This document shows, in pieces, positions 1 through 11,200 of a stretch of 64,000 nt of DNA. The position numbers were made by a program, and so were the translations under genes. The DNA lies in contig OENT01000531.1 of the NCBI GenBank assembly GCA_900239685.1, forward strand, positions 38,402 through 102,401, in the 5' to 3' direction. This DNA comes from Rotaria macrura. Its lineage: Eukaryota > Rotifera > Eurotatoria > Philodinida > Philodinidae. Under the pieces are notes generated by a model. That model was not told the DNA's origin. It did not search any database and saw nothing but the letters and a program-made list of their open reading frames with translations. Position 1 is the first letter of the stretch, and the number at the start of each line of letters is the position of its first letter.

Positions 1-47
1 ACAATACTCAATCAAAGACTAATGTTTGTAATCAACACATGTTTTGA

Positions 48-1473
48 ACCCAGTCGAAACATTATTTATTTATCGACAAACTGGATCTATCTGATACACG
101 TGGTGTCTCACAGGACGATGAGAATATTATGAATATTCTCGAGTCAGTGGAGAATTTAGGTGGTCTTACAGCAGTTATCATTGTTGTCAATGATGCAATG
201 GCTCGGTTGACAGTCAATCGTCGCAACGTTCTGATTCGATTGCGTGGAAATTTACCAGATATTGTCCTGGACAATGTTATTCTCATTCTGACCAATTATA
301 TACGTTACGCTGCCAATATTACTATTGAAGCTCTTGCCATGAATGGGAATATCTATCCTTACTACATGTAAAATTCAACATTTTCTCAAGATCCAAGAAC
401 GTGGACAGAATCTGCAGAGCATGCTCTAGAGATGGAATGGAAACAGGCAATGAATGAAATTAACAATATGATCGAAACAATTGATACATTCAAAACAAAG
501 TCGGTTGATGCTTTCTAGAAAATGAGGGATATACGCAACGAAATCAAGAGTCATTTGCACGTAGCTTGTGTCGAAGTTAACGAAATTCAACAGATACAAG
601 ATGAAATAGCTGCATTCGAAGCAGTTCTTTCTAAAGCAGACAATGATCTTGTTACGTATAAAGACTATACAACAGAACGTGAAGTGGACAAAGTCGAAAT
701 GGTCGATTCTCTCTATCACAGTACATTGTGTTCTAATTGTAATTATGTATGTCATGACCAATGTGGGCTTGATGAAGTTACAATAGCAGGCTCACAAATT
801 TTTTGAACCATGTATGGCAATAACTGATGGGTTGTGCACAAAATGTCCAAACAAATGCTTGTACACAGCTCATTATCATGCGAAAAAAACAGTTAAAAAA
901 ACAAAAGAAACACTCAACGATATTCTTGCTGACATCAAAACCAAATATGAACAAGCAGCAACAAATAAAAGTAATTATCAAAGCCAAATCACATCAGTTG
1001 AATATGCTAAGAGGTTGCTTGAAAATGCACTGAAACAAAAATCTGACGAAATCAAACAGCTTTGCGCTCAACTACACGATATATGCTCTGGGTTCAATCT
1101 TGCTCAAGAGTTACAAATACTCATTACTCAACTTGAAGTCGACGCAAAACTGTTAAAAAATATTTATGCTAAACAGCAGGCTGATGCATTTACACATAGC
1201 CTCAAAGAACTATGTGATGCCATTGATGACCATAAAAATTATGCAACTGAAAATCTACCACAAATGAAAATAATCAACACTAAACGACCAGTTGCTGTCC
1301 AAGCCAAAGTGATCCCTCAATTAAACGACAATCCATCAATCGGAGGGAGAGGGGGTGATCTAGTTTCCAATCCTTCAGTATCGTATGCAAACGAGGATAC
1401 TCTGGCAACTATTCGAGCTATAAAAGAAAGAAAAGCCCAAGAGAAGGGAAATTCGAATGGGCCTAGAAATTGA
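48..1473 (+). pseudogene. Decayed large GTPase with Cys-rich and coiled-coil tail (3' part)
   Basis: The 5' end, including the P-loop, lies outside the window. The reading starts near TQS and has a G3-type DTRG at about 105-116, followed by typical Rossmann strands up to about 371. In-frame TAA (369-371) and TAG (516-518) interrupt a frame that otherwise continues through a helical linker. A Cys/His cluster follows (CSNCNYVCHDQC at about 730-765). A one-base slip in the T6 run near 800-805 moves the frame, after which CTKCPNKC and HYHAKKT and a long coiled coil run to a TGA at 1471. The same frame then stays open for 65 more Ser/Thr/Asp-rich codons to 1668, so the tail may once have been longer. 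The arrangement resembles an animal family of AIG1/dynamin-like GTPases with a C-terminal zinc-binding segment; that family placement is from memory. Two stops and one frameshift make it a pseudogene. Confidence 0.72.
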
Positions 1474-1668
1474 TGCAAAAACAGAGGCACAACGAACAAT
1501 AAGATTTGTACTAAGAAGAATTTGAAAAATAATGTGAACCACTCCGAAAACTACACTAGTGATTGTGAAGACACCAGTATAACATCAAAAGAAAGCAATA
1601 CCACTGACGATGACATTTACCCTTCGAGTCTCGGCGACGCATATATGTGTCCAAATGTCGTTATTTGA

Positions 1669-2727
1669 GAAAGATGCTCCCAGTGCATTCTTTTATTGTT
1701 TGGAACACCTTCTTATCGTTCATTACATGATAGCATTGTGCCAAGAGCACGTTACTCTGACATAACCAGGTAAATTCGGGTCGCACTAAACGATGGACGT
1801 CCTTTTGCATGATATAAGAGTAATCAACATACTCCCTTAGCAAGACAGGATACTTGTGCGCGTAAAAAAGGGTGAATATTATTTTCCCTGACATGCCGTC
1901 AAGGACCATATTAATTAGATAGAATAGGTTAATCGAATTAGCCATAATCAATAAACGTCCTTCTCTATGACACAGATCGGTAACATATTGTTATGCGTAT
2001 AGTTGAGCATACATTAACTGATGAACGTCATTCCGAATGACATCCCGTAATATTCATGAGGAGTACATAGTAGTTTCCGTATCCTCTTTTCCTCCTCTTT
2101 CTCTCTAGTTCGTCTTTCTCTTTCTGTTTCTTCTCTTTTTAGCTAGTCTCTCTACTCTTCTCTCTCTCTCTCTCTGCTTCTGTATATATCTCTCTATCTC
2201 GTTTTGGTAGATATTGATTTGGACTGTCTGAAAAAAAAGAGGGCAGTTAGAATTAGTTTTCTGTTAAGTCTAATTCAGAGTTAGTTGCAGTTTTAGTTTG
2301 ATGGCGTCGGAGATCGTATACCTAGAATTAGTGTGTGCGTATATAAACTTATTGTGTGTATTTCGCGGTGGATAATTTATACTTATAATTATAATAAGCA
2401 GAGTGCTGCTGTTTTATTTGTTTCAAACGGATTATAAATAAATTATCTTATATCTGGGTACTATTCAACGGTCTTAGTTATACCGCCACATTCTTTTATG
2501 AGTTGTTACCCTTCATCTCATCTCGAATAGAAGATATAAGCTATATCTTCAATCAAAATTCGTTACAAGCATACCAATACAATACTCTTTTTTCGTTCTT
2601 CTCTTGATATTTACCATCGACTGTTCTCTCTAGTACTATTGGATCAGTTTCTATGCTTCTGGAAAGTTCTAGTTAGTTCTGTCGTTCCTATAAAAGCTGG
2701 TGTGTTCTTTCCGTTTCTGAATCGTAG
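1669..2727. other. Non-coding stretch
   Basis: I see no supportable gene here. A 96-codon minus-strand frame (1661-1951) has no recognisable motif. The stretch holds a CT-rich tract and AT-rich sequence leading to the piggyBac promoter. Confidence 0.5.
2079..2200. repeat. CT-rich microsatellite tract
   Basis: Polypyrimidine run of CTCTT/TCTCTC units, purest at about 2160-2175, lying upstream of the piggyBac gene. Confidence 0.8.
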
Positions 2728-2737
2728 TATATATAAA
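2728..2737 (+). promoter_or_regulatory. Probable TATA box of the piggyBac transposase
   Basis: TATATATAAA lies 102 nt upstream of the first plausible ATG (2839). A weaker CCTATAAAAG lies about 35 nt further upstream. Position and sequence suit a pol II core promoter; the assignment is inference. Confidence 0.4.
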
Positions 2738-2838
2738 CCCTCACTCGAGTGATAAAAGAGAGAAGTAAGAACCCATCGAACATATTCTTCTTTGGATAAT
2801 AATCATACACTTCAACGACCGACCTACACATTTCCACA

Positions 2839-4674
2839 ATGGCGACTTCAAGAAAGCGACCGTTGACTGAGCGGGAAATTGGGGAAATTATCAATAACTC
2901 TGAATCCAACATATCGTCAGAAGATGAATTTCTAGAAGCTTTTTACTGCATATCTATGTGATTCTGGCGATGAAGATCTTCTAGGAGAGCATCAATAGCA
3001 CTGTAGAACATTCATCCCAACTATATCGCAGTTCGTTGGCGAATCTGGTTTACGAAATAAGATTTTACTTGTCGAAAGAACACCGCTTGATTGTTTTCAA
3101 TTATTTTTTGATGAGACGATATTGCAGCATATAATTAACGAAACCAGCCGTTCATATTTACAGAATCAACTGGGTGAACGTCAGCATTTTTCTAACTGGC
3201 AGAATGTGACTTCAATAGAAATGTGCACATTCCTTGCAATCACAATGCTTCCGGAACTTATTGACAAAAATAGAATTCGAGACAATTGGAGCACTGATCC
3301 TCTGCTGTCTACACCTATCTTCGGCCAGTATTTTACAAGAAATCGGTACCAAGACATTCTACACTATATGCACTTTCCAAATAATGAGGATATTTCCGAT
3401 AATACCCGGCTTGAAAAAATCAAACCAATTGTATATGACTTCAAGCGAAAGTTTGCAAAGTGTGTAAGTCCAACACAGAATCTTTACATTGATGAAAGCT
3501 TGATGCTATGGAAAGGAAGACTTGACTTCAGGCAGTATATTCCATCAAAGCGTCACTGCTTTACAATCAAATTATTTCAGCTTGTTGATTGTGAAACTAA
3601 GTTCGTCCTCGACCTCATCGTTTACACAGGATCAACTACAGAATATCAAGCTATACCTGGACTTGGGCTGAGTGGATCAATTGTAATGGAACTAATGTAA
3701 CGATATCTGAAAAAAGGGCACCATTTATACGCTGACAATTGGTTTACGAGTCCAGCAATTTTTGAACTCTTATATCGAAATAAAACGGGTGCATATGGTA
3801 CTGCTCATAAGAATACAAAAGGATTACTGGCTCTCACAACTAAATTGAAAAGAGTCAAAAGTCAACACTGTCATACAGATATCTTGCTTGCACTCAAATG
3901 GAAGAACAAACGAGAAGTTTATATTCTCTCAACGATCCATTCAACGGCATACGAGAATTCAAACAAGATAGATTGGGAAACTGGAAAAGAGATTCGAAAA
4001 CCTTCCTGCATTCTTGACTACAACAATAAAATGGGCGCAGTAGATCATGCTGACATACAGTTGTCATTTTCCGAATGTATAAGAAAATCGGTAAAATGGT
4101 ACAAGAAGCTTTTTTTCATCTTTTGGATATGGCAGTGTATAATGCATTTGTAATTTACAAAAGGCAGAACAATAACTCCTCTCGTCTGTCTAATTTTCGG
4201 CTTGAAATAATTAGAGCAGCAGCTACCGGGACTTATTTTTTTGGGATTTATTGGGACTTATTAATAAGTCCCTAAGCATATTGAGATAAATCCCATATAG
4301 TTCCTGATTGAATATATGATATGTATGAGGGCATGTGTGTGAGTGTTAGTGAGAGTGTAAGTTCATTCATGTTGGTGTGGGTGCGAGTATGCTGAAATAT
4401 CATCAGAATTAATAAATCCTCAATAAATAAATAAATCCCATAGAAAAATAAATCCCGAAAAAATAAGTCCCGGTAGTTCCTCCTCGGTCTAACTGCTCGA
4501 CATTTTCCTGCGCTTATTCCACAAACATCACCATCAAACCAGCCGCGAAGAAAATGCGTCGTTTGCGCATCGCATAACATACGTATTGACACACGATATA
4601 TTTGTTCCGACTGTGATGCACCTCTATGTATTGTTGACTGGTTCAAAGATTGCCATGCAAAGATGAACTACTAA
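2839..4674 (+). pseudogene. piggyBac transposase (DDE_Tnp_1_7 type), interrupted
   Basis: The cut-and-paste transposase reads in order: an acidic N-terminus starting MATSRKRPLTE at 2839; a core with first catalytic Asp in YIDESLMLWKGRL (about 3485-3520); the second in LYADNWFTSP (about 3725-3755); the third in NNKMGAVDHAD (about 4020-4055); and a C-terminal cross-brace zinc finger (CVVCASHN...CSDCDAPLC...FKDCH) at about 4550-4655, ending at TAA 4672. Breaks: a frameshift in the T run near 2940; TAG at 2996; TAA at 3698; a frameshift in the T run near 4109-4116; and a 248-bp element inserted at 4226-4473 just before the zinc finger. Without that insertion the domain order is normal for the family. 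The three catalytic Asp survive, so decay is moderate, but the copy cannot make a full transposase. Confidence 0.9.
4226..4473. mobile_element. TA-flanked miniature inverted-repeat element inside piggyBac
   Basis: 248 bp bounded by inverted repeats. The left end begins CCGGGACTTATTTTTT and the right end is its complement with one or two mismatches over about 25 bp. TA dinucleotides flank both ends (4224-4225 and 4474-4475), as for Tc1/mariner-type insertions. A perfect 20-bp palindrome, GGGACTTATTAATAAGTCCC, lies at 4253-4272. There is no coding capacity. It splits the piggyBac reading frame before the zinc finger, so it is younger than that copy. Confidence 0.8.
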
Positions 4675-4771
4675 TGACCGTTTGGGACAAAAATATAGTT
4701 TCTTTATAAAGAATAAAGGTCATATGTAAAAATTTCATTAAAAAAGTTTCGATTCTTTTTTCAAAAAAAAG

Positions 4772-4790
4772 CCGGGACTCAAAGGGTTAA
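4772..4790 (+). repeat. piggyBac 3' terminal repeat with TTAA target site
   Basis: CCGGGACTCAAAGGG followed by TTAA is the expected 3' end of a piggyBac element: inverted repeat ending in GGG, then TTAA. It lies about 100 bp after the transposase stop. I did not find the matching 5' end (TTAACCCTTTGAG) upstream of 2839, so the element seems 5'-truncated or its left end has decayed. Confidence 0.75.
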
Positions 4791-4900
4791 ATTCTGCATA
4801 TAAATTATATGTGAATCAATTTTGATGTTTGCAGAATTACTTGCGTGAACTATGAAATCATTTCAATAAAGGTGATGATTTTATACGAATGATCATATTA

Positions 4901-4974
4901 TCTCTTCTGGTCTAGTCGGCTTAGAACATATGCTCGGGTGACAGAAAGTGCTTGGTTCGAATCCAAGGAAGAGC
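4901..4974 (+). tRNA. tRNA-like sequence (pseudogene or SINE head)
   Basis: There is an A-box-like TGGTCTAGTCGG and a perfect T-arm, CTTGG-TTCGAAT-CCAAG (4951-4967). A 6-bp acceptor helix (CTCTTC with GAAGAG) closes the structure. I cannot fold a convincing anticodon stem, so a functional tRNA is unlikely. A decayed tRNA or tRNA-derived SINE fits. Confidence 0.4.
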
Positions 4975-5186
4975 ATATATTTTTCGCTCTGTCACTAGAC
5001 AAAAAATATTCTTATTTAGATAAATATAAACAATTTTTCATTTCGTTTGAATATTTTTTTATATATAATGTGTTCATTTAATGGTATTGAAAACAATAAA
5101 AAATATGCTTATTAGTTATTTAAAGAAAAATATTGCAAAAACAGCACCACTTACCCCCGAGTATCGAACGCGTTCTCAAGGTCTCG

Positions 5187-5267
5187 CCCTATACGGTGGC
5201 CCAGATTAGGAAGAGTATGATTATTGCTCCTGACTAATCTATGTGGGCCTCAATGAATGGTATAGGG
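5187..5267. repeat. Imperfect stem-loop with paired tRNA-like edges
   Basis: Arms CCCTATAC / GTATAGGG, GGCCCA / TGGGCC and GATTAG / CTAATC pair in order across about 25 nt of loop. The right side runs into GGGTTCGACCC (5265-5275), a B-box-like palindrome. It may be a hairpin MITE or a rearranged tRNA/SINE relic. Confidence 0.45.
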
Positions 5268-5924
5268 TTCGACCCGAGCCATTTTTACTAGAGGCATTCG
5301 ACACTGATATCCATCGTATCGATGAATATTGGCGTGTGCTGGTATACAGATTCTATCATGAGACTAATGGTTCATAACACCACTAGCCAAGTTCACTATC
5401 TGATACATTTATTACACAGTAAAAATTGAGGTATATGTTAGACGTCGTCATACGATCAAAAGATAATATTCGAACAATGCATCTTTATTCGAAAATGAAA
5501 AAAAATGATTGATACGTGTCGAAATGTCTTAAACGATGTGTTTGTTCATAATAACGACCAACTTTGTTTATCGATTGTATAGTAATGAATTGTAACGACG
5601 ATATTCAATTGTTAAAATAGGAGGACATATCATCAGATAGTATAGTAATAAATTACAATAATGACATTGGATTGGTCACATAGAACGACTTTGATCGGAT
5701 ACTATTTAAAATTGTGCATAGAGAAATCAGTATCAAACGATTTTACTTGTATCCTATGGATGAAGATAAACATTGTAATCACATGCCATACGTAGTTTAT
5801 GTGCTTGTGCTACAAGCAAGTCGAAATTTGTTATTTTTGTTGTTATTCTAGAAATTACCACTTCATTTTCACATTTGATCTATCAACTTTGTCGTTCTTA
5901 TTTTATCTAAGCTTGCTGTTACTT

Positions 5925-8212
5925 ATGGATACTTCGTCTCCACCGATCCTATCAATCGATGTTCAAAATGAGAATGAAAATGTTCTTGATCGTAAGGCTA
6001 AAAAAAAGAGACGGCGAAAGCGACAGTTTGTTTCTATTTTTTTCTTTTATCGACAAAGACTCTACATCATCAATCATTCTCTATGCTGCTGCTACAACTG
6101 CTCCACAATATAATCAACAAACAGTTCGTGTAGGTGCACCACATGATCTTTCAAAAAAATAACTATGATCATAAAGGTAGAAAGAAAGAAACATACCAAA
6201 TAGAGAATGTAGTCAAGTTTTTGAATTAACATTAATGTATGTCTAAATTAGATAAACAAACAATCGCACGAGACAAATAATTTGATTTGGAGCGTAAAAA
6301 CATGGCAGTACGTCGTAAACTGAAAAATCCTCGTATGAATGCAAATTCGTTTGCTACAACTTGTTGGTCAAATGTAACTAGTAAGAATATATATTTATAT
6401 AAGAGATCATTGTCTATCTTGTTTTGCAAAAGATGATTGTCTTTCTAATTGATTTTTTCTGGATGATATTCAATATGTATGTGTGGCGAGTGAGGTGGGA
6501 AGTGAACAATCGACGCCACATCTTCATGTACAGATCATTTTGAACGAGAAAAAGGATTTAAAAAGTTGGTTTTGGGATAAGTATACCGGTATGAATAGTA
6601 GAAATACATACTTGCGACTCTTACCAATTGTTGGTATTTGAATTTGGAGTGCACTGTAACTATCAGATAACATCGAACAATCTTGCTTGGAATTGGTACA
6701 TTAAGAAAGGTATAATCATTCTTGAACAACTTTGTTTGAATTCTAAGAATGAAATTTTTTTAAAATTAAATCATAAATAAGAAAACACTTGTATCTTTAT
6801 ATAGATGGTAACTACGTTGAGTTTGGTATATTCCGTAGTACGGACACATATTTAGATCCAGATTGTTCTTCGGCACCCGCCAGTTCATTTATTGATATCA
6901 GCAATCTTCCGACGAGGAAGATAACAGTACGGGCTCAAGCTGAAGAGTACCAGAAACGTAAAGACAACATTACTGATAGAGCTTTACGTATTGCCGAAAC
7001 AAGCGTTAGCCATGCTATGGAATTCATTCGAAAGCTACTTCCATATGAATTTATGCAACGTAGTGATAAGTTAGTTGAATGTTTAGCTTCGTTTCGTAGT
7101 TTCCATCCTTAAAAAATTGCATGTTCGTTATGTCTTTCTTTCACCCGATGTTTCTAATTTATTTAAAGTTTTTACAAATCTTTTAACTACGTCAACAAAC
7201 AATATCGAGAACGACAACAGCTCATACTTGTAAAAGAATTCATATGGGATCTCTCATTTCCTAATTGTACACGTCAGCTACGTATGTTTTAAAACTAAGA
7301 AAATTAAGCCTTTTTCTTTCATTTTGAGTCTGCTTTTTAATTTTGTACTTACAGATGCTGCAGTGTCAGACTGGATAAGAGATTATTTTCGTAATCCAAA
7401 TCGTCCAAAATGTCTAGTCATCATCGGACTAACAGGCACCGGTATGATTTAAAGAAAAAAAGAAAAAAAATGATCATTTGATCCAAATAAGATAATATAT
7501 TTGTTGCTTACTATATATTTTAGGCAAAACTTCATTTGCATTGTCTTCGCCAGACATGGAGCGATGATGCTCGTAATATAGCTTTTGATGACATACCATA
7601 GGACGAATTTGAAAATCGTAACTTTCCAAGCAAGAAGGACTTGTCTTCAGCTAATGGCGCTGTTGCAGTAAGATAATTTGAATATATGTAAAGAAACGAA
7701 TGAATGAATGATTTTGTTTTGATTGATAACAGGTTACTGATAAATACCAGTCAACTGTGACAAACAATGTCAAAATGCTGGCAATTGTTCTTTTCCATCC
7801 CGGTGATGAGGGTTCATTAAGAGCAAAATCCGTCACCAAACAAGAAGAAAACCAGGCTGTTTACTGGACACAAAGAGCTGTTGTTTATGAAATGGGTAAA
7901 AGACTTAAATATAAAAAACAAAAAAGCTATAAAGATAGAAATAAAGGATTTTGTATTTCGAATAATTTAGATTCAGACGAGTACGTTGTTAAACCGAAAG
8001 ATCCATCGGCATCCAGTAAATCGAACGCAACATCCAATGTTCAAACTCGCCCACATTTAGGCCACGATAATGAGTTTATCGAGGCTGAGCGTCAGTGGCT
8101 TGACGCACAAGCACGTCAAAGAGTAGCAGCAGCAGTAGAGGATTCTATACAGCAGTCATCAACAATGGATATCGAAGGTATTGCTAGTCAATCTGATAGT
8201 GAGACATTTTAG
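5925..8212 (+). pseudogene. CRESS-DNA-type Rep gene, copy 1 (HUH endonuclease + SF3 helicase, spliced)
   Basis: Rep proteins nick and rejoin single-stranded DNA at a replication origin and unwind it with a superfamily-3 helicase. The N-terminal exon (5925 on) has a basic KKKRRRKR patch. HUH motif II reads TPHLHVQI (6513-6536), with both His kept. Motif III is WYIKK (6694-6708) followed, after a 95-nt intron (6710-6804), by DGNYVEFG. The helicase has Walker A GLTGTGKTS split by an 82-nt intron (7442-7523), Walker B IAFDDIP (about 7578-7598) and motif C MLAIVLFHP (about 7774-7800). Further introns fit 7282-7354, 7668-7732 and 7896-7970. The tail is acidic and Gln-rich. Breaks: a frame slip between about 7535 and 7560, and TAG at 7599-7601 where a Trp would be expected. 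The motif III exon has no convincing donor before its stop at 7110. Probable pseudogene, although much is conserved. Confidence 0.8.
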
Positions 8213-11200
8213 TGATGAGATGAATTTCATTTTCTCAGTGATTGTTTTCGTTTTTCTTATTCTGTGTGTATGTTGTAATGAACTGAAACCTCGTATTCGC
8301 GTTTCTTCTTCTTACTTGTTACTGTTTCATTGAGACTTGTATATTTTTGTTGAACTTTTATTGATGAAATGATCATATAATATTTGAAAAGCTACATATT
8401 GTCTTATTCATTTAAAATTGAACATTGTCATTGCTATGTAAGAACCGTTGAATAATTAAGATGATGCTTCTAGATTATGACCTTCAGAGTGCATTGATCG
8501 GTGCCATGATGATCCATTAGTAGTTATTTTTTTGATTTCTTCGTTTTCTTTCAATTTGATATTATTTTCGATGCTATATTAACATTGTAAACATTGTTTT
8601 TTCATAGCTATCATGCGTGACATCATACAACTGACGATTGGTTTCGGATTGAACGCCATATAAGCTAAACCATTCATCGGGTTCGATGCTACTGTTGACC
8701 AGAAAAGGACGTTTTCATGTCACTAATGATGGATTCGAGCATTATATATTTCATATGGATTTTAATTTAGTTAAATAAAACTTCACCGACTGTTCTCTGT
8801 CAAATTATATGAGAAGGAGGGAAAGTCAATGAAGCTCAATATTCAGTTCATTTACTTGAAAAGCAACACAAACAAATAAGAACCTAACAGATCAGAGACA
8901 GAGCAAAGAAATCAGTAAATATATACATATACAAATGGAAATGAGCAGTTGATTTGATACCACAAGCTATATTTGCTTATGTAGCTTCAAACATCATTCA
9001 ATGACTCAAATAAATTACATAATAATTCTACTTTACATAACTTCTCGAATAAGCTATAATAGGGTCTATCATCGTATGATTCACTGTGGGTACTATGGAA
9101 GACGTATACATAACATCCGTCGATGAGGCTGCTATGGGAGGTGTATGCATAGCATCTCTTGAGGGCGTGAGTGTGTGTTGACCTCAATGAGGCAAATTAC
9201 ATTCTTTTTTTATTGTTTTTATTGTCTTGTGTGATGATTTTTGTTTACGTGTAACCGTAAGGCATATCTAATAGACTGCACACATGATTGGCATGTATGC
9301 TATTTAATAATTGAACAATTACATAACTACGTACTCGAACTGTTCACATTCGATGATATATACGACCGATTAACCAATAGCATTCCGTGGAATATTGTTT
9401 TATCATATTCCAATGCCGCACTCTCGATAAAATTCCCGTGTTCCCGTATCTGCAGTGAGTATGCTTGAACTCGGATACAACTAAAAACAAGAAAATTGTT
9501 GACTCGGTCACAAAATTAGTAGTGACTACTATAATTTCCTGACGAATCGTTCGGATAACAAACTTACTTTCAGTACATCAAACATCTTGATTGAAGTTTA
9601 TAGAATTTCACGATTTTCCTCCAAATACCTTTCGTGACAAGAATAGACCCAATATACCATTTTCAAAATTTGATTAATTTTCACACGCAACACATTGCAC
9701 ACATTTCACGAATACTATTTGTTCGTACACATTACTTGGGTTGATGCAAAGTGGAAAGGAAATTTATTCTTATCCGCCTGGTTGTAATGGAAGGAATGAA
9801 TTAACTTATTTGTACGGTTTGATATTGACGTGCAAACAACTTCATATCAAAGTTCATGATATGCACGCAACATACGACTCTGACAGGTACATATTCAGCA
9901 ATATTGCTGATATAGACAATGAATGGGATAAATATGTCCATTCTGGTTTCTAAAACCTCAATTTTGCTTGAAGACAAAACAAAAATGAAACATCACTAAG
10001 TAGTTTCACCTAATAATGCTCATTTTATCTTGCTCCATGAAAACAAGCTATAGAAATAGATTAATTCACGTTTTTATCACTATTTCTTCATTCATCCAAA
10101 ACTTTTGCGCATGTATTATCCGCCTACCCTCAAGAAATATACTTTCTCTTTATCAGATGAAAGTAATTACAATTCACATGTGTTCCATAATACTCTATTA
10201 ATTTCTCTTCTATTAACAAAAATCTGTTGTCGATCAAGAAACTAAGCCCCTAAACTGAAACTTTGGGATCCAGAAACCGGAATTCACATGTGTCTGTCTG
10301 CTTGCTATATGTGTAACCTTGGCATAAACGCGTCATATCTATGGTTCAAGTAAACGCTTATTAAGTTAAACACAAGCAATTTGATTGCAATTTGCACTAT
10401 CTGTTCACTAAAGACAATTGATTTTCAGGAACGATGCATTCCCTTGTCTTAAAGAACATGGTCTAGAAACTGATATTCATCTGTGTGTGTCCATCTGTCT
10501 GTCTTCCTGGTTGGCTGGCACACCCTTGATACAAATGACTATTGATATCCTACAAATATCATTATTCCAAATGTTACAGACACGATCATTTAGCCCATTT
10601 TTATTATGAAATGCACCGTGTCTTGAACCAATTGTGCCACATTACGTTGGCTTCGAACACATCCTTGGCCCGTTATCTCTTAAATGTGGTTCACTTGGGT
10701 CATAGTTAACATGTAGTTACTGTATTACGAAAATAGAGAGAGAAAGAGAAAGATAGATAGAGGAATGAACGCAGGTTAACTACTGTTTCTTAGCCGTTCT
10801 CATGCTACGATATTGCATAAATTTGAATTTTGTCTATAATATATATACCAAGATTTAACTTCCCAATTGCATACCTAATAAAATTATGATTAAATGGACT
10901 TCTAATAACGCTCAAATATACTTACTCTATTTGGAACAATTAGAGATTATATCATTATTGCCTTTATCAACGTTTTCCCATTTAAAATAATCTATTCCAG
11001 TATGCATTGCTGTACCGATCAAACCAACATTCTATGATTAATATTTAATATTTTATGGCTACTAGAAAAGATTGTTAAATCTTTAAAAAGAACGAATTCG
11101 TTCTCTTTTTTTCTTCGCCTTCTATACACAGTCATGTTTAACCTGTATCTTCAACGTATAAAAACAAGCCAAACAACAGCATGAACTTGATATTCCACAA

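Noticed and set aside
1661..1951. 96-codon minus-strand frame
   Set aside because: No motif, and it overlaps the open extension of the GTPase frame; no codon or splice support.
1790..2045. Three similar ACGTCCTT/ACGTCATT phrases, the last starting CTGATGA like a hammerhead
   Set aside because: The GAAA part of a hammerhead core is absent and spacing is irregular.
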